DNA of 21,932 nt from Eubacterium sp. UBA3782 (GCA_002368795.1 DFFG01000075.1:99833-121764); one strand, 5' to 3'. Positions 15,805-21,932 are shown, counted from the first letter of the stretch. The notes: a model not told the origin generated them from the sequence alone. Numbers and translations are program-made.

Positions 15805-16221
15805 TTACCTAATCAGATATTTCCGAAGCGGGATCATGCGGATCCACACCACGCGAAACCACCACCACCAGAAATTGCCGGGGCCCAGGCTCCGGCCTTT
15901 TCTTGCCACGCGGGTGACAAGGCCAAAGACCTGGTCCTGCCGGATGCCAGTCTCGATCTCTGTCTGTCCGTCACCGATCAGATCATAGGTCTGTTTGTCT
16001 TCATGTACCCGCGCAATGCGGTGCAGAACTCTCCTGCCGTTGTCCCGGCGGTAAAAAATGATATCCCCTTTATACAGCCGGCGGTCCGGCTCCACATACC
16101 AGGCAAAATCCCGCTCATGGCAGAGAAACGGCGCCATGCTGCTGCCGGTGATGCGGATGAAGTGTTCCACCGGTACCTCCTTCTTTACGTGCTGATATTT
16201 ATACACATCCGTTGTCTGCAT
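15805..16221 (-). CDS. S26-type (signal peptidase/LexA-like fold) Ser/His peptidase-like protein
   Basis: The 138-residue protein shows the S24/S26 peptidase fold. Putative nucleophile S28 lies in ITGSSMAPFL, the box GDIIFYRR follows at 52-59, and VLHRI has H67 where bacterial leader peptidases have lysine. LIGDGQTE (81-88) and the QDQVFGLV strand complete the fold. The Ser/His pair is that of Sec11/SipW-type (S26B) enzymes. No N-terminal membrane anchor is present. Instead the C-terminus has an odd NFWWWWFRVVWIRMI segment (116-130) that could dip into the membrane, followed by basic residues. RBS GGAGG lies 7 nt before the ATG. It is divergent from the HprK-like gene, sharing a 153-bp intergenic region. 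The substrate is unknown. The HprK-like neighbour suggests a peptide-modification context (inference). Confidence 0.75.
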   Translation of the reverse strand: MQTTDVYKYQHVKKEVPVEHFIRITGSSMAPFLCHERDFAWYVEPDRRLYKGDIIFYRRDNGRRVLHRIARVHEDKQTYDLIGDGQTEIETGIRQDQVFGLVTRVARKGRSLGPGNFWWWWFRVVWIRMIPLRKYLIR

Positions 16222-16262
16222 CCCTTGACCTCCGGTATCTCAATTCTGGTGATGTGCGGTTT

Positions 16263-16290
16263 CTGACATTTCGTACAATAGAGATAACAT
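16263..16290 (+). promoter_or_regulatory. Possible promoter of the HprK-like gene
   Basis: CTGACA (16263-16268), 16-bp spacer and TAACAT (16285-16290) in the divergent intergenic region. The -10 is weak. The minus-strand promoter for the peptidase is not clear. Confidence 0.4.
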
Positions 16291-16374
16291 ACAAGGATCT
16301 CAGTGATACGGCGATAGATTCTTTGCATCAGCAAGATGCAGCTTTCGTAAAACAGTTTGCCAGGGAGGCAGAAC

Positions 16375-17244
16375 ATGCATAACATTTTTCGCATTGGCGA
16401 TTTTGTTTTTCAGATCACCTGCACGGAGGATCTCCCGATCCCGGAAAATATCCTGAAATTTGTCTCTCCCGAAGAAACCCCGACCTTTACTTACAACATC
16501 CAGCTTTCAGAGCAGCTCCCACCCCTTGACGGCGACGTACAGGTACTTGTACAAAGGGAGGACTTTATCGTTCTTGAGCAGGACGGCCTCCAGACCCGGT
16601 ATATCGGCATCAAGGGAGAGGGCTTTTATGGCTGCTGCCGGGATACAGGGAGCGATGGTGCGGAGATCATCCTGCTGTGGGACATCCTGCCGGAGCTTAG
16701 ATCCGATCCGGTCTTTGCCTCCCTGTTTGCGCTGGAGCGGCATCTCCTAAAGGAGGATGGACTCGTCCTGCACTGCGCGTATCTGCGGCATCAGGGGGAG
16801 GCGATCCTGTTTTCTGCGCCTTCGGAAACCGGAAAAAGCACCCAGGCCGGCCTGTGGGAGCGATACCGCGGTGCAAAAACGATCAACGGTGACCGGGCGC
16901 TGCTGGAGCAGCGGGACGGGCGATGGATCGCCCGGGGCTGGCCGGTCTGCGGCTCGTCGGGGATCTGTGAAAATACAGATACCCCCATCCGCGCCATCGT
17001 GATGTTAAGCCAGGCAAAGGAGAACCAGATCCGCCGCCTCAGCCCTGCAGCGGCTTTCTTCGAACTGTTTCCCCAGCTCACCATCAACCGCTGGGACAGG
17101 GAAGCACTAAACCGGGGCATGGCAATTGCGGAAAGCCTGGTCAGCAATGTACCGGTTTGGCATCTTGGCTGTACCATATCTGAAAACGCTGTGCAATGCC
17201 TGGAAAAGGCACTGGAGGAGGCATTGGAAGAAGTGCTGGAATAG
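16375..17244 (+). CDS. HPr kinase C-terminal-domain-like P-loop protein
   Basis: The 289-residue protein has a beta-rich N-terminal part (1-115) and a P-loop domain with LHCAYL...GEAILFSAPSETGKST (Walker A at 148-155). INGDRALL (about 171-178), GWPVCGSSG and IRAIVMLSQAKENQIRRLSP follow. This is the pattern of HprK-like proteins seen beside PqqD-like and S24/S26 peptidase genes in Clostridia, not true HPr kinase, which is longer and has a different N-domain. Homologues in lasso-peptide clusters phosphorylate precursor peptides; that function here is inference. ATG 16375 follows AGGGAGG; TTG 16357 is an unlikely alternative. The C-terminus EKALEEALEEVLE is made of 12-bp repeats that run on past the TAG stop, so the natural end of the protein may have moved. 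Confidence 0.75.
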   Translation: MHNIFRIGDFVFQITCTEDLPIPENILKFVSPEETPTFTYNIQLSEQLPPLDGDVQVLVQREDFIVLEQDGLQTRYIGIKGEGFYGCCRDTGSDGAEIILLWDILPELRSDPVFASLFALERHLLKEDGLVLHCAYLRHQGEAILFSAPSETGKSTQAGLWERYRGAKTINGDRALLEQRDGRWIARGWPVCGSSGICENTDTPIRAIVMLSQAKENQIRRLSPAAAFFELFPQLTINRWDREALNRGMAIAESLVSNVPVWHLGCTISENAVQCLEKALEEALEEVLE

Positions 17245-17364
17245 GCAATGGAAGAGACACTGGAAGAGACACTGGAAGAAGTGCTGAATAGGCAATGGAA
17301 GAGACGCTGGAAGAAGTGCTGAAAAGGCAATGGAAGAGATATCGAAAAAAGCATCGGAAAGAAC
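17200..17364 (+). repeat. Degenerate 12-bp minisatellite across the 3' end of the HprK-like gene
   Basis: About fourteen units related to ctggaagaagca/ctggaagagaca run from the last codons of the HprK-like gene through its stop and about 120 bp beyond. Two units are 11 bp long, which breaks the frame. A higher-order unit starting ggaagaagtgctg recurs at 17226, 17274 and 17309. Confidence 0.8.
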
Positions 17365-17692
17365 CTTAAAAGAAGAGCAAAACAGTGATCTGCCAGGCGG
17401 TGATAGCGCCTGACTGGAATGCTATTTTGGCAGAAAAACGGGAAGAAAACACAGGATACGCAGCCTCTGCTGTGCATGTACCGGATTAAAAACATACGAA
17501 TAGTCACATTTTGCCGGGATGTTCCTTCTGACCGACACCATGCGTTTGACGGATCCTGATTATCATTTATAATAAGAAGAAGCGCATATCGCAAGATCGC
17601 GCTCTGCCTGAGACGGCTGGGGGATTGACTGCTTTGGAAACAGGGCAAATAGCTGTGGGACCGGTTTTATGATGCGATGATAGGAAAGGATC
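17245..17692. other. Intergenic region between the HprK-like gene and the recombinase
   Basis: This 448-bp stretch begins with the minisatellite tail. It then has a two-part hairpin (CTGCCA...TGGCAG enclosing AGGCG/CGCCT, about 17394-17437) without a T-run, and a good sigma-A promoter at 17546-17573. No coding sequence is convincing. Confidence 0.55.
17546..17573 (+). promoter_or_regulatory. Sigma-A promoter of the serine recombinase
   Basis: TTGACG (17546-17551), 16-bp spacer and a perfect TATAAT (17568-17573), leaving a leader of about 110 nt before the ATG. The quality suggests the recombinase is expressed by default. Confidence 0.75.
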
Positions 17693-18295
17693 ATGGGAAA
17701 ACGATACGGATATATCCGGGTAAGTTCGAAGGATCAGAATGAAGACCGGCAGATCCAGGCCATGGCAGAACAGGAGATCAGCAAAGAGGATCTGTTCATT
17801 GACAAGCAGTCAGGAAAGGATTTCAATCGGCCGAAATACAAACGGCTGCTGCGGATCCTGAAGAAAGAGGATGTCGTCTACATTTTAAGTATTGACCGGC
17901 TGGGAAGAAATTATGACGAGATCCTGGAGCAGTGGAGAATCATCACAAAGGTGAAAAAAGCGGATATCGTCGTCCTGGATATGCCGCTTCTGGACACGCG
18001 GATGGGTAAGGATCTGCTGGGGACATTCATCAGTGATCTGGTCCTGCAGCTTTTGTCCTTCGTCGCGGAAAATGAGCGTGACAACATCAGGAAACGGCAG
18101 AGGGAGGGCATAGAGGCTGCAAAGAAAAGAGGCGTACGCTTTGGCCGTCCGTCACAGCCGCTTCCCGACAATTTCATTGAGGTATGCGAGATGGTGGACT
18201 GCCGCGAGATCTCTGTCTCGGAAGGCGCACGCCGTTGCCGAATGCCCCTGTCCTCCTTCCGGTACAGGCTCTGGAAATACCGGCAGGAGAACTAA
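17693..18295 (+). CDS. Small serine recombinase (resolvase/invertase family)
   Basis: The 200-residue protein has the resolvase/invertase catalytic domain. YGYIRVSSKDQNEDRQ carries the nucleophile (S11, with S12 adjacent). KQSGKDFNRPKYKRLL, LSIDRLGRNYDEI with the conserved arginines and the long helix ENERDNIRKRQREGIEAAKKRG follow. The C-terminal 45 residues form a helix-turn-helix (ISVSEGARRCRMPLSSFRYRL) that binds the DNA site. This is the length of Tn3/gamma-delta resolvases and Hin/Gin invertases, not the large serine integrases. No transposase or other mobile-element gene accompanies it. RBS AGGAAAGGA precedes the ATG. Its stop codon lies at the edge of an imperfect palindrome, and it sits directly upstream of an exopolysaccharide operon, so local DNA inversion is the likely job (inference). 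Confidence 0.9.
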   Translation: MGKRYGYIRVSSKDQNEDRQIQAMAEQEISKEDLFIDKQSGKDFNRPKYKRLLRILKKEDVVYILSIDRLGRNYDEILEQWRIITKVKKADIVVLDMPLLDTRMGKDLLGTFISDLVLQLLSFVAENERDNIRKRQREGIEAAKKRGVRFGRPSQPLPDNFIEVCEMVDCREISVSEGARRCRMPLSSFRYRLWKYRQEN

Positions 18296-18318
18296 AGTAT
18301 ACAAATAAGTGTACTTTT
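18293..18318. repeat. Imperfect 24-26 bp dyad at the recombinase stop codon (candidate crossover site)
   Basis: The arms AAAGTATAC (18294-18302) and GTGTACTTT (18309-18317) are inverted copies with one mismatch, separated by 6 bp. The dyad centre falls on the dinucleotide AT at 18305-18306, which resembles the two 12-bp half-sites around a central dinucleotide used by DNA invertases. It may also be an operator for the recombinase. Confidence 0.55.
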
Positions 18319-18367
18319 TAAACAAATAGAATATCTGGTAAAAAGGGGTATCGTTTGAAAGAAGTGC

Positions 18368-18398
18368 AAAAAAATAAAGCCTTCCGAATCGGCTTTAT
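18368..18398 (-). terminator. Intrinsic terminator on the minus strand
   Basis: ATAAAGCC (18374-18381) and GGCTTTAT (18391-18398) form a perfect 8-bp stem. On the minus strand it is followed by seven T (A-run 18368-18374). No minus-strand gene lies upstream to need it, which is odd unless the segment inverts. Confidence 0.65.
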
Positions 18399-18407
18399 GA
18401 CTATATT

Positions 18408-18436
18408 TTTATCGAATTTGTTATAGTATTCGTCAA
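18408..18436 (-). promoter_or_regulatory. Promoter-like sequence on the minus strand
   Basis: Minus-strand TTGACG (18436-18431), 17-bp spacer and GATAAA (18413-18408). A transcript would hit the terminator at 18398-18368 after only a few tens of bases. Confidence 0.35.
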
Positions 18437-18444
18437 TTTGCAGA

Positions 18445-18473
18445 TTGTGCAACCAACTTGCTGGTGCTATAAT
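18445..18473 (+). promoter_or_regulatory. Extended -10 promoter driving the exopolysaccharide operon
   Basis: TGCTATAAT (18465-18473) is a perfect extended -10. TTGTGC (18445-18450) with a 17-bp spacer is a weak -35. Transcription would begin near 18480, about 130 nt before the first gene. Confidence 0.65.
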
Positions 18474-18608
18474 AGATTTTACTGTGCCAGAGTATATTAT
18501 GGTGAAAAAGTACACCTTTTCGCCACCTTGGCGTATGTTTTACTGCTTTTCATCAGCCGGGGCGTATCTTGGCAGACAGAAGCGTTCTCAAATCAAAGGA
18601 AAATACCA

Positions 18609-19322
18609 ATGAACGGTTTGATCGACATGCACTGCCATATTGTCCCGAAGGTAGACGACGGGGCTCAATCCATGAAGGGCGCCCTGCGGATCCTTCACCA
18701 GGAATACAAGGCGGGAGTGCGGCAGATCATCCTGACGCCGCATTACCGGCTCGAAATGTTCGAGACTCCCAGAGATGAGGTGGAGGAGCGCTTTTTTGAC
18801 CTGCAGGATGCAGCGGAGGAATATTTCGATGGTCTGGAGCTGTACCTGGGCTGTGAGTACCATGCCCACACAGTCATGGTGAAGGACATCACCACGGACC
18901 CTCGTTACCGGATGAACGGCGGCGATCATATCCTGGTAGAGTTTGCCACCCAGGATACGGAAAACTTCATGAAGAGCCGGATATACGATGTCCTGTCCTG
19001 CGGATTTATCCCCATCATCGCTCATGCGGAGCGCTATGAGGCCGTCAGGCGCAGCCCGGACGTCGCTGCCGAGCTGGCTGATATGGGTGCTGAGATCCAG
19101 GTGAATGCAGACAGCGTGATTGGCACGAACGGTTTTTTCCTGGGCATGTACTGCCGGAAGCTTATAAAAAACGGGATCGTAACCTATATCGGAAGCGACG
19201 CCCACAACACAAAGGATCGGGCCTGCCATCTGACGGAGTGCCGACAGGTCCTGACAAAGAAATTCGGGGAGGAAACAGCAGAGCGGCTGCTGATCACCAA
19301 TCCGGCAAAGATCCTGCGATGA
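18609..19322 (+). CDS. cpsB: CpsB/CapC-type PHP-domain tyrosine-protein phosphatase
   Basis: The 237-residue protein is a manganese-dependent PHP phosphatase. It has metal-binding motifs DMHCHIVPKVDDGA (residues 5-18), TPHY, GCEYHAH, IIAHAERYEA and IGSDAHN in the family order. CpsB dephosphorylates the CpsD tyrosine kinase and so sets polymer length and attachment in capsule synthesis at the cytoplasmic face. The ATG at 18609 is chosen because the PHP domain starts there and AAAGGA precedes it. The frame is open to 18438 but that would begin upstream of the likely transcription start. It is the first gene of the exopolysaccharide operon. A 31-bp gap leads to the Wzz-like gene. Confidence 0.92.
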   Translation: MNGLIDMHCHIVPKVDDGAQSMKGALRILHQEYKAGVRQIILTPHYRLEMFETPRDEVEERFFDLQDAAEEYFDGLELYLGCEYHAHTVMVKDITTDPRYRMNGGDHILVEFATQDTENFMKSRIYDVLSCGFIPIIAHAERYEAVRRSPDVAAELADMGAEIQVNADSVIGTNGFFLGMYCRKLIKNGIVTYIGSDAHNTKDRACHLTECRQVLTKKFGEETAERLLITNPAKILR

Positions 19323-19353
19323 CCCCCACACCTGCGGAGGAGTAGAGAAACCG

Positions 19354-20034
19354 ATGAACAACAATATCGAAGAAGAAGAGATCGACCTGTTAGAGCTGTT
19401 TCTGGAGCTGGTATCCCATTGGTTCGTCCTGCTGCTGGCTCTGGTGGTCTTTGCGGTGGCAGGCCTGGGCTACGGGCTGCTGTTTGTGACGCCCCAGTAT
19501 GCATCCACCTCCAAGCTCTACGTGCTGAGCAAGAGTACGACCATCACCAGCATTGCTGATATCCAGGTCGGCACAAATCTGGCCAGCGACTACCAGGAGG
19601 TCATCACCGGCCGTCCGGTCCTGGAGCAGGTGATCACAAACCTGAAGCTGGATACAGATTACGAGACCCTCTATAACAAGGTGCAGGTCACCAATGCCGC
19701 CGGCACCCGAATCTTGGCGATCACCGTCACCGATCCGGATGTGGAACTGGCAAAGACTATGACCGATGAGATCGCGGAGGTCTCCGCGGCCTTTATCTCT
19801 GAAAAGATGGATCAGGATCCGCCGAACATCATCCAGTACGGCTACACAGATGGGAAAAAGGTCAACCACGGTCCCCTGTGGTTTGCTGCGGTCGCCGGCA
19901 TGATCGGGTTTATTCTGGCTGCCGGCATCATCGTGCTGCGCTACCTGCTGAATGACACCATTCAGGTGCCAGAGGATCTGGAAAAGAAGGCCCACCTCAA
20001 TGTTCTGGCGACTCTGCCGCTGGAAAAAAAGTAA
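19354..20034 (+). CDS. cpsC: Wzz/CpsC-type chain-length regulator (membrane adaptor of the tyrosine kinase)
   Basis: The 226-residue protein has two membrane segments, about residues 20-45 (HWFVLLLALVVFAVAGLGYG) and 176-199 (LWFAAVAGMIGFILAAGIIV). Between them is an extracellular domain of about 125 residues opening with TPQYASTSKLYVLSK. This is the topology of Gram-positive CpsC/CapA proteins. The short cytosolic tail after the second segment binds and activates CpsD. The N-terminus is acidic (MNNNIEEEEIDLLEL), as is common in Lachnospiraceae homologues. RBS GGAGGAG precedes the ATG. It is followed by cpsD after 17 bp, so the two are co-translated partners. Assignment to polymer co-polymerase class is secure; the polymer made is unknown. 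Confidence 0.9.
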   Translation: MNNNIEEEEIDLLELFLELVSHWFVLLLALVVFAVAGLGYGLLFVTPQYASTSKLYVLSKSTTITSIADIQVGTNLASDYQEVITGRPVLEQVITNLKLDTDYETLYNKVQVTNAAGTRILAITVTDPDVELAKTMTDEIAEVSAAFISEKMDQDPPNIIQYGYTDGKKVNHGPLWFAAVAGMIGFILAAGIIVLRYLLNDTIQVPEDLEKKAHLNVLATLPLEKK

Positions 20035-20051
20035 GATAGAGGACCGAGAAG

Positions 20052-20849
20052 ATGGAAAGAGTTACGATCACTATCGATCACGAAAATAGTTATACCATGA
20101 AGGAAGCCCTCCGTACTTTCCGTACCAACATCCAGTTCTGCGGAGACGATGTGCGGGCGATCCTGTTTACCAGCTGTGTTCCAGATGAGGGCAAGAGCAC
20201 GGTCGTCTTCAACCTGGCCCAGGCGATCTCCGAGGCAGGGAAAACGGTTCTGGTCATTGATGCGGACATGCGGAAATCCGTCATGCTGCGGCAGCTTCAT
20301 GCAAAGCGCGACGATGGAAAGTCCATCTATGGGCTGTCCCATTATCTGTCCGGCCAGAAGCCCTTAAACGATGTCATCTTAAGGACGAACATCGGGAACA
20401 TCTATATGCTGTTCGCCGGTCCTTCCGTGCCGAATCCGACGGAGATCCTGGACAATCACTACTTTGAGGAGCTGATTCATTCCGCCAGGAAGGCTTTTGA
20501 CTATATCCTCGTTGACTGCGCACCCATCGGTGCGGCCATTGACGCCGCCGTCATCGCCAAGCATATGGATGGAGCGATCCTCGTGGTGGAGCAGAACGGT
20601 GTGGGAAGCCGCATGATCGTGGAGACGAAAAAACAGCTGGAGGCATCCGGTGTGCGTATCCTCGGCGCGGTGCTCAACAAGGTTAAGATGAAACGGAATT
20701 CCTACTACGGCCGGTACTATAGCAAGTACTACGGAAAATATTACGGCAAGTACTACGGCAATTCCGCCGACGACCAGACAAAGAAGAAAAAGAAGACCGC
20801 GGCCAAAAAGACCGCTTCAGAAAAGAAAGCAGGACTCTTTGGAAAATAG
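20052..20849 (+). CDS. cpsD: CpsD-type BY-kinase (tyrosine-protein kinase)
   Basis: The 265-residue cytosolic ATPase has BY-kinase motifs: Walker A SCVPDEGKST (residues 41-50), Walker A' VLVIDADMR and Walker B ILVDCAP (about 152-158). The conserved EALRTFRTN helix near residues 18-26 mediates oligomerisation. The C-terminal tyrosine cluster has ten tyrosines as five YY pairs spaced every four residues (218-235), the autophosphorylation site. After it comes a Lys/Ala-rich tail (KKKKKTAAKKTASEKK). It works with CpsC as activator and CpsB as phosphatase to cycle the polysaccharide machinery. The YYGK repeats are coded by 12-bp repeats (20703-20750). The end overlaps the likely TTG start of the LCP gene by 11 bp. 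Confidence 0.94.
   Translation: MERVTITIDHENSYTMKEALRTFRTNIQFCGDDVRAILFTSCVPDEGKSTVVFNLAQAISEAGKTVLVIDADMRKSVMLRQLHAKRDDGKSIYGLSHYLSGQKPLNDVILRTNIGNIYMLFAGPSVPNPTEILDNHYFEELIHSARKAFDYILVDCAPIGAAIDAAVIAKHMDGAILVVEQNGVGSRMIVETKKQLEASGVRILGAVLNKVKMKRNSYYGRYYSKYYGKYYGKYYGNSADDQTKKKKKTAAKKTASEKKAGLFGK
20703..20756 (+). repeat. 12-bp coding repeats for YYxK/YYGx units in cpsD
   Basis: About five in-frame 12-bp units, each starting with two Tyr codons (TAC TAC, TAC TAT or TAT TAC) and mostly continuing with Gly then Lys/Arg. Synonymous differences between units (TAC/TAT, GGC/GGA) show the array is not brand new. Confidence 0.8.
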
Positions 20850-21932
20850 ATGGAATGACCGCGATGGCGAATCCTCCAACAGAATATGGATCATCGGTAT
20901 TGCCGTGGTTCTGGTGCTGACAGTATGCCTCATCGGCGGCTATCTGTTGTTTTTCCGCAATGCGACGGGCACTGCCAGTGCGGCGGGGGAAGAGAGTGCT
21001 GCGGCAAAGGCAGAGGCTGGTGCAGCAGAGAGCGTACCAGAGGGCACGTCTGAAAGTCAGACGGAGAGCACAATGTCAGCCGCATCCGGATCCTCCGAGG
21101 AGCCGGTGGAAAAGTGGCAGGAGGGTGTGATCACCTACGAGGGCACGGACTACCGCTACAATACCCACATCAAATCTTATCTGTTCCTTGGCATAGACTC
21201 CGACGAGCCGGTGCACGAGGCCAGGGACGGGATCAGCGGCGGACAGTCGGACGCCATGTTCCTGATGGTGTTTGACAATGAGAACCGGCGTATCTCGGTG
21301 ATCGCCATTAACCGCAACACGATGACCGATGTGGATGTCTACAACGAAGCCGGCGAATTTGAGGGCACCTATCCTCTGCAGATCTGTCTGCAGCACGGAT
21401 ACGGCGACGGTATGAAAACCAGCTGCCAGCGTACGCTGGAGACCGTGGAGCGGCTGTTCAATAACATCCCCATCAGCGGCTATATCTCCCTGAACATGGG
21501 CGGCATCGGCGCTATGAACGACTCCGTCGGCGGCGTGGAGCTGACCATCCTGGAGGATGTGGAATCCTCCGACGGCAGCATTCAGCTGAAGGAAGGCGAG
21601 ACCGTCCGTCTGAAGGGCGATGAGGCCTATCTTTACCTGCGCAAGCGGGATACTGAAGAATTCGACAGCGCCAGCCGGCGCCTGGAGCGGCAGCGGCAGT
21701 ATCTGACCAGCTTCATCCCGCAGCTCCGAACCGCCGTATCGGGAGACCCCAAGGTAGCAAACGAGCTGTATGAAGCCATCGAAGAGTACATCGTATCCAA
21801 CCTGGATATCGCTTCTATGGTCAAGACCTCACAGAGCTATACCTTCGGCGAGGAAAACATCTACACCGTCCCGGGCGAGACCGTCATGGGAGAAGAGTTT
21901 GAAGAATACAACGTCGATGAGAAAGGGCTGTA
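20839..21932 (+). CDS. LytR-CpsA-Psr (LCP) family protein, 3' truncated by window
   Basis: The frame is open from upstream to the window end with no stop. TTG at 20839 is the best start: it gives a short cytosolic N-terminus, a membrane segment (RIWIIGIAVVLVLTVCLIGG, about residues 15-34), a Ser/Ala/Glu-rich linker (about 40-90) and then the LCP domain. The domain begins IKSYLFLGIDS and continues SDAMFLMVFD, ISVIAINRNTMTDVDVY, SLNMGGIGAMNDSVGGVEL and YLYLRKRDTEEFDSASRRLERQRQYL. LCP enzymes transfer polymer from a polyprenyl carrier to peptidoglycan outside the membrane. AGGA lies 4 nt before the TTG. No ATG exists in this frame before the membrane segment; ATG 21073 would lose it. It overlaps cpsD by 11 bp. 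The usual PRDT motif reads NRNT here. Confidence 0.85.
   Translation, partial: MENRWNDRDGESSNRIWIIGIAVVLVLTVCLIGGYLLFFRNATGTASAAGEESAAAKAEAGAAESVPEGTSESQTESTMSAASGSSEEPVEKWQEGVITYEGTDYRYNTHIKSYLFLGIDSDEPVHEARDGISGGQSDAMFLMVFDNENRRISVIAINRNTMTDVDVYNEAGEFEGTYPLQICLQHGYGDGMKTSCQRTLETVERLFNNIPISGYISLNMGGIGAMNDSVGGVELTILEDVESSDGSIQLKEGETVRLKGDEAYLYLRKRDTEEFDSASRRLERQRQYLTSFIPQLRTAVSGDPKVANELYEAIEEYIVSNLDIASMVKTSQSYTFGEENIYTVPGETVMGEEFEEYNVDEKGL

Larger units (their letters stand above)
18309..18515. repeat. 11-bp exact inverted repeat bounding about 185 bp (candidate invertible segment)
   Basis: GTGTACTTTTT at 18309-18319 and its exact reverse complement at 18505-18515. Outside the core the two sites agree only partly, for example A/C/A at some positions and a shared TCTGG displaced by one base. 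The enclosed segment carries the promoter facing the exopolysaccharide operon. Confidence 0.6.
18296..18608. other. Regulatory region between the recombinase and the exopolysaccharide operon
   Basis: This 313-bp non-coding region contains inverted repeats (18309-18319 and 18505-18515), a minus-strand terminator (18368-18398), a minus-strand promoter-like sequence (18408-18436), a plus-strand promoter (18445-18473) and an operon leader of about 130 nt. The leader has a small CGCCA/TGGCG hairpin near 18521-18533. Confidence 0.65.

Noticed and set aside
17107..17295. Minus-strand 62-codon frame with repeated FFQCLFQ
   Set aside because: It is the reverse complement of the 12-bp minisatellite and has no ribosome binding site or independent support.
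17693..18295. Remnant of a Tn3-type transposon
   Set aside because: No transposase, terminal inverted repeats or cargo seen; the recombinase is intact with its own promoter next to an operon, which fits a dedicated switch better.
18438..18608. Extended N-terminus for the CpsB protein starting at 18438
   Set aside because: The added residues are not family-like, the start would precede the likely transcription start, and a ribosome binding site lies before the ATG at 18609.

Overview
The window looks like a piece of a Clostridia chromosome, most likely Lachnospiraceae. The evidence is the AddAB (not RecBCD) recombination nuclease, a DUF4250 microprotein, a Gram-positive CpsB/CpsC/CpsD/LCP exopolysaccharide locus, strong AGGAGG-type ribosome binding sites and a tRNA-Lys without encoded CCA. 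Most genes are GC-rich by eye. The AAA_14/DUF4143 ATPase near the left end and the intergenic regions are visibly richer in AT. The species assignment is inference; no 16S or ribosomal protein gene is present.

Layout. 1-621: 3' end of clpB. 803-979: DUF4250 microprotein, followed by a terminator-like hairpin. 980-1454: a repeat-rich, gene-free stretch with three copies of a CTGGA-N7-WTTGCAA motif and three 32-bp-period repeats. It leads into an ATPase gene (1455-2774) that looks acquired. 2928-13437: a co-oriented run of class I methyltransferase, hslO (Hsp33), addB, addA and a class I/II aminotransferase, with short gaps or overlaps, closed by a perfect terminator. 13438-14217: a long intergenic region with a cluster of DnaA boxes. 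14218-15714: trmB, trxA and tRNA-Lys(CUU). 15805-17244: a divergent pair, an S26-type peptidase-like protein (minus) and an HPr-kinase-like P-loop protein (plus). The 3' end of the latter runs into a 12-bp minisatellite that continues past its stop codon. 17693-18295: a small serine recombinase with its own sigma-A promoter. 18609 to the end: start of an exopolysaccharide/capsule operon (CpsB-type phosphatase, Wzz/CpsC, CpsD tyrosine kinase, LCP transferase cut by the window end).

The most interesting structure lies between the serine recombinase and the exopolysaccharide operon. An 11-bp exact inverted repeat (18309-18319 and 18505-18515) encloses about 185 bp. That segment carries an extended -10 promoter aimed at the operon, plus a promoter-like sequence and an intrinsic terminator in the opposite direction, where no gene lies. 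The left repeat is part of an imperfect 24-26 bp dyad that begins on the recombinase stop codon. This is the architecture expected of a recombinase-controlled invertible promoter (capsule phase variation), but the right site matches poorly outside the 11-bp core, so it remains a hypothesis. Other points of interest are the DnaA-box cluster, the orphan peptidase/HprK-like pair, the repeat tract at the end of the HprK-like gene and the repeats upstream of the ATPase.
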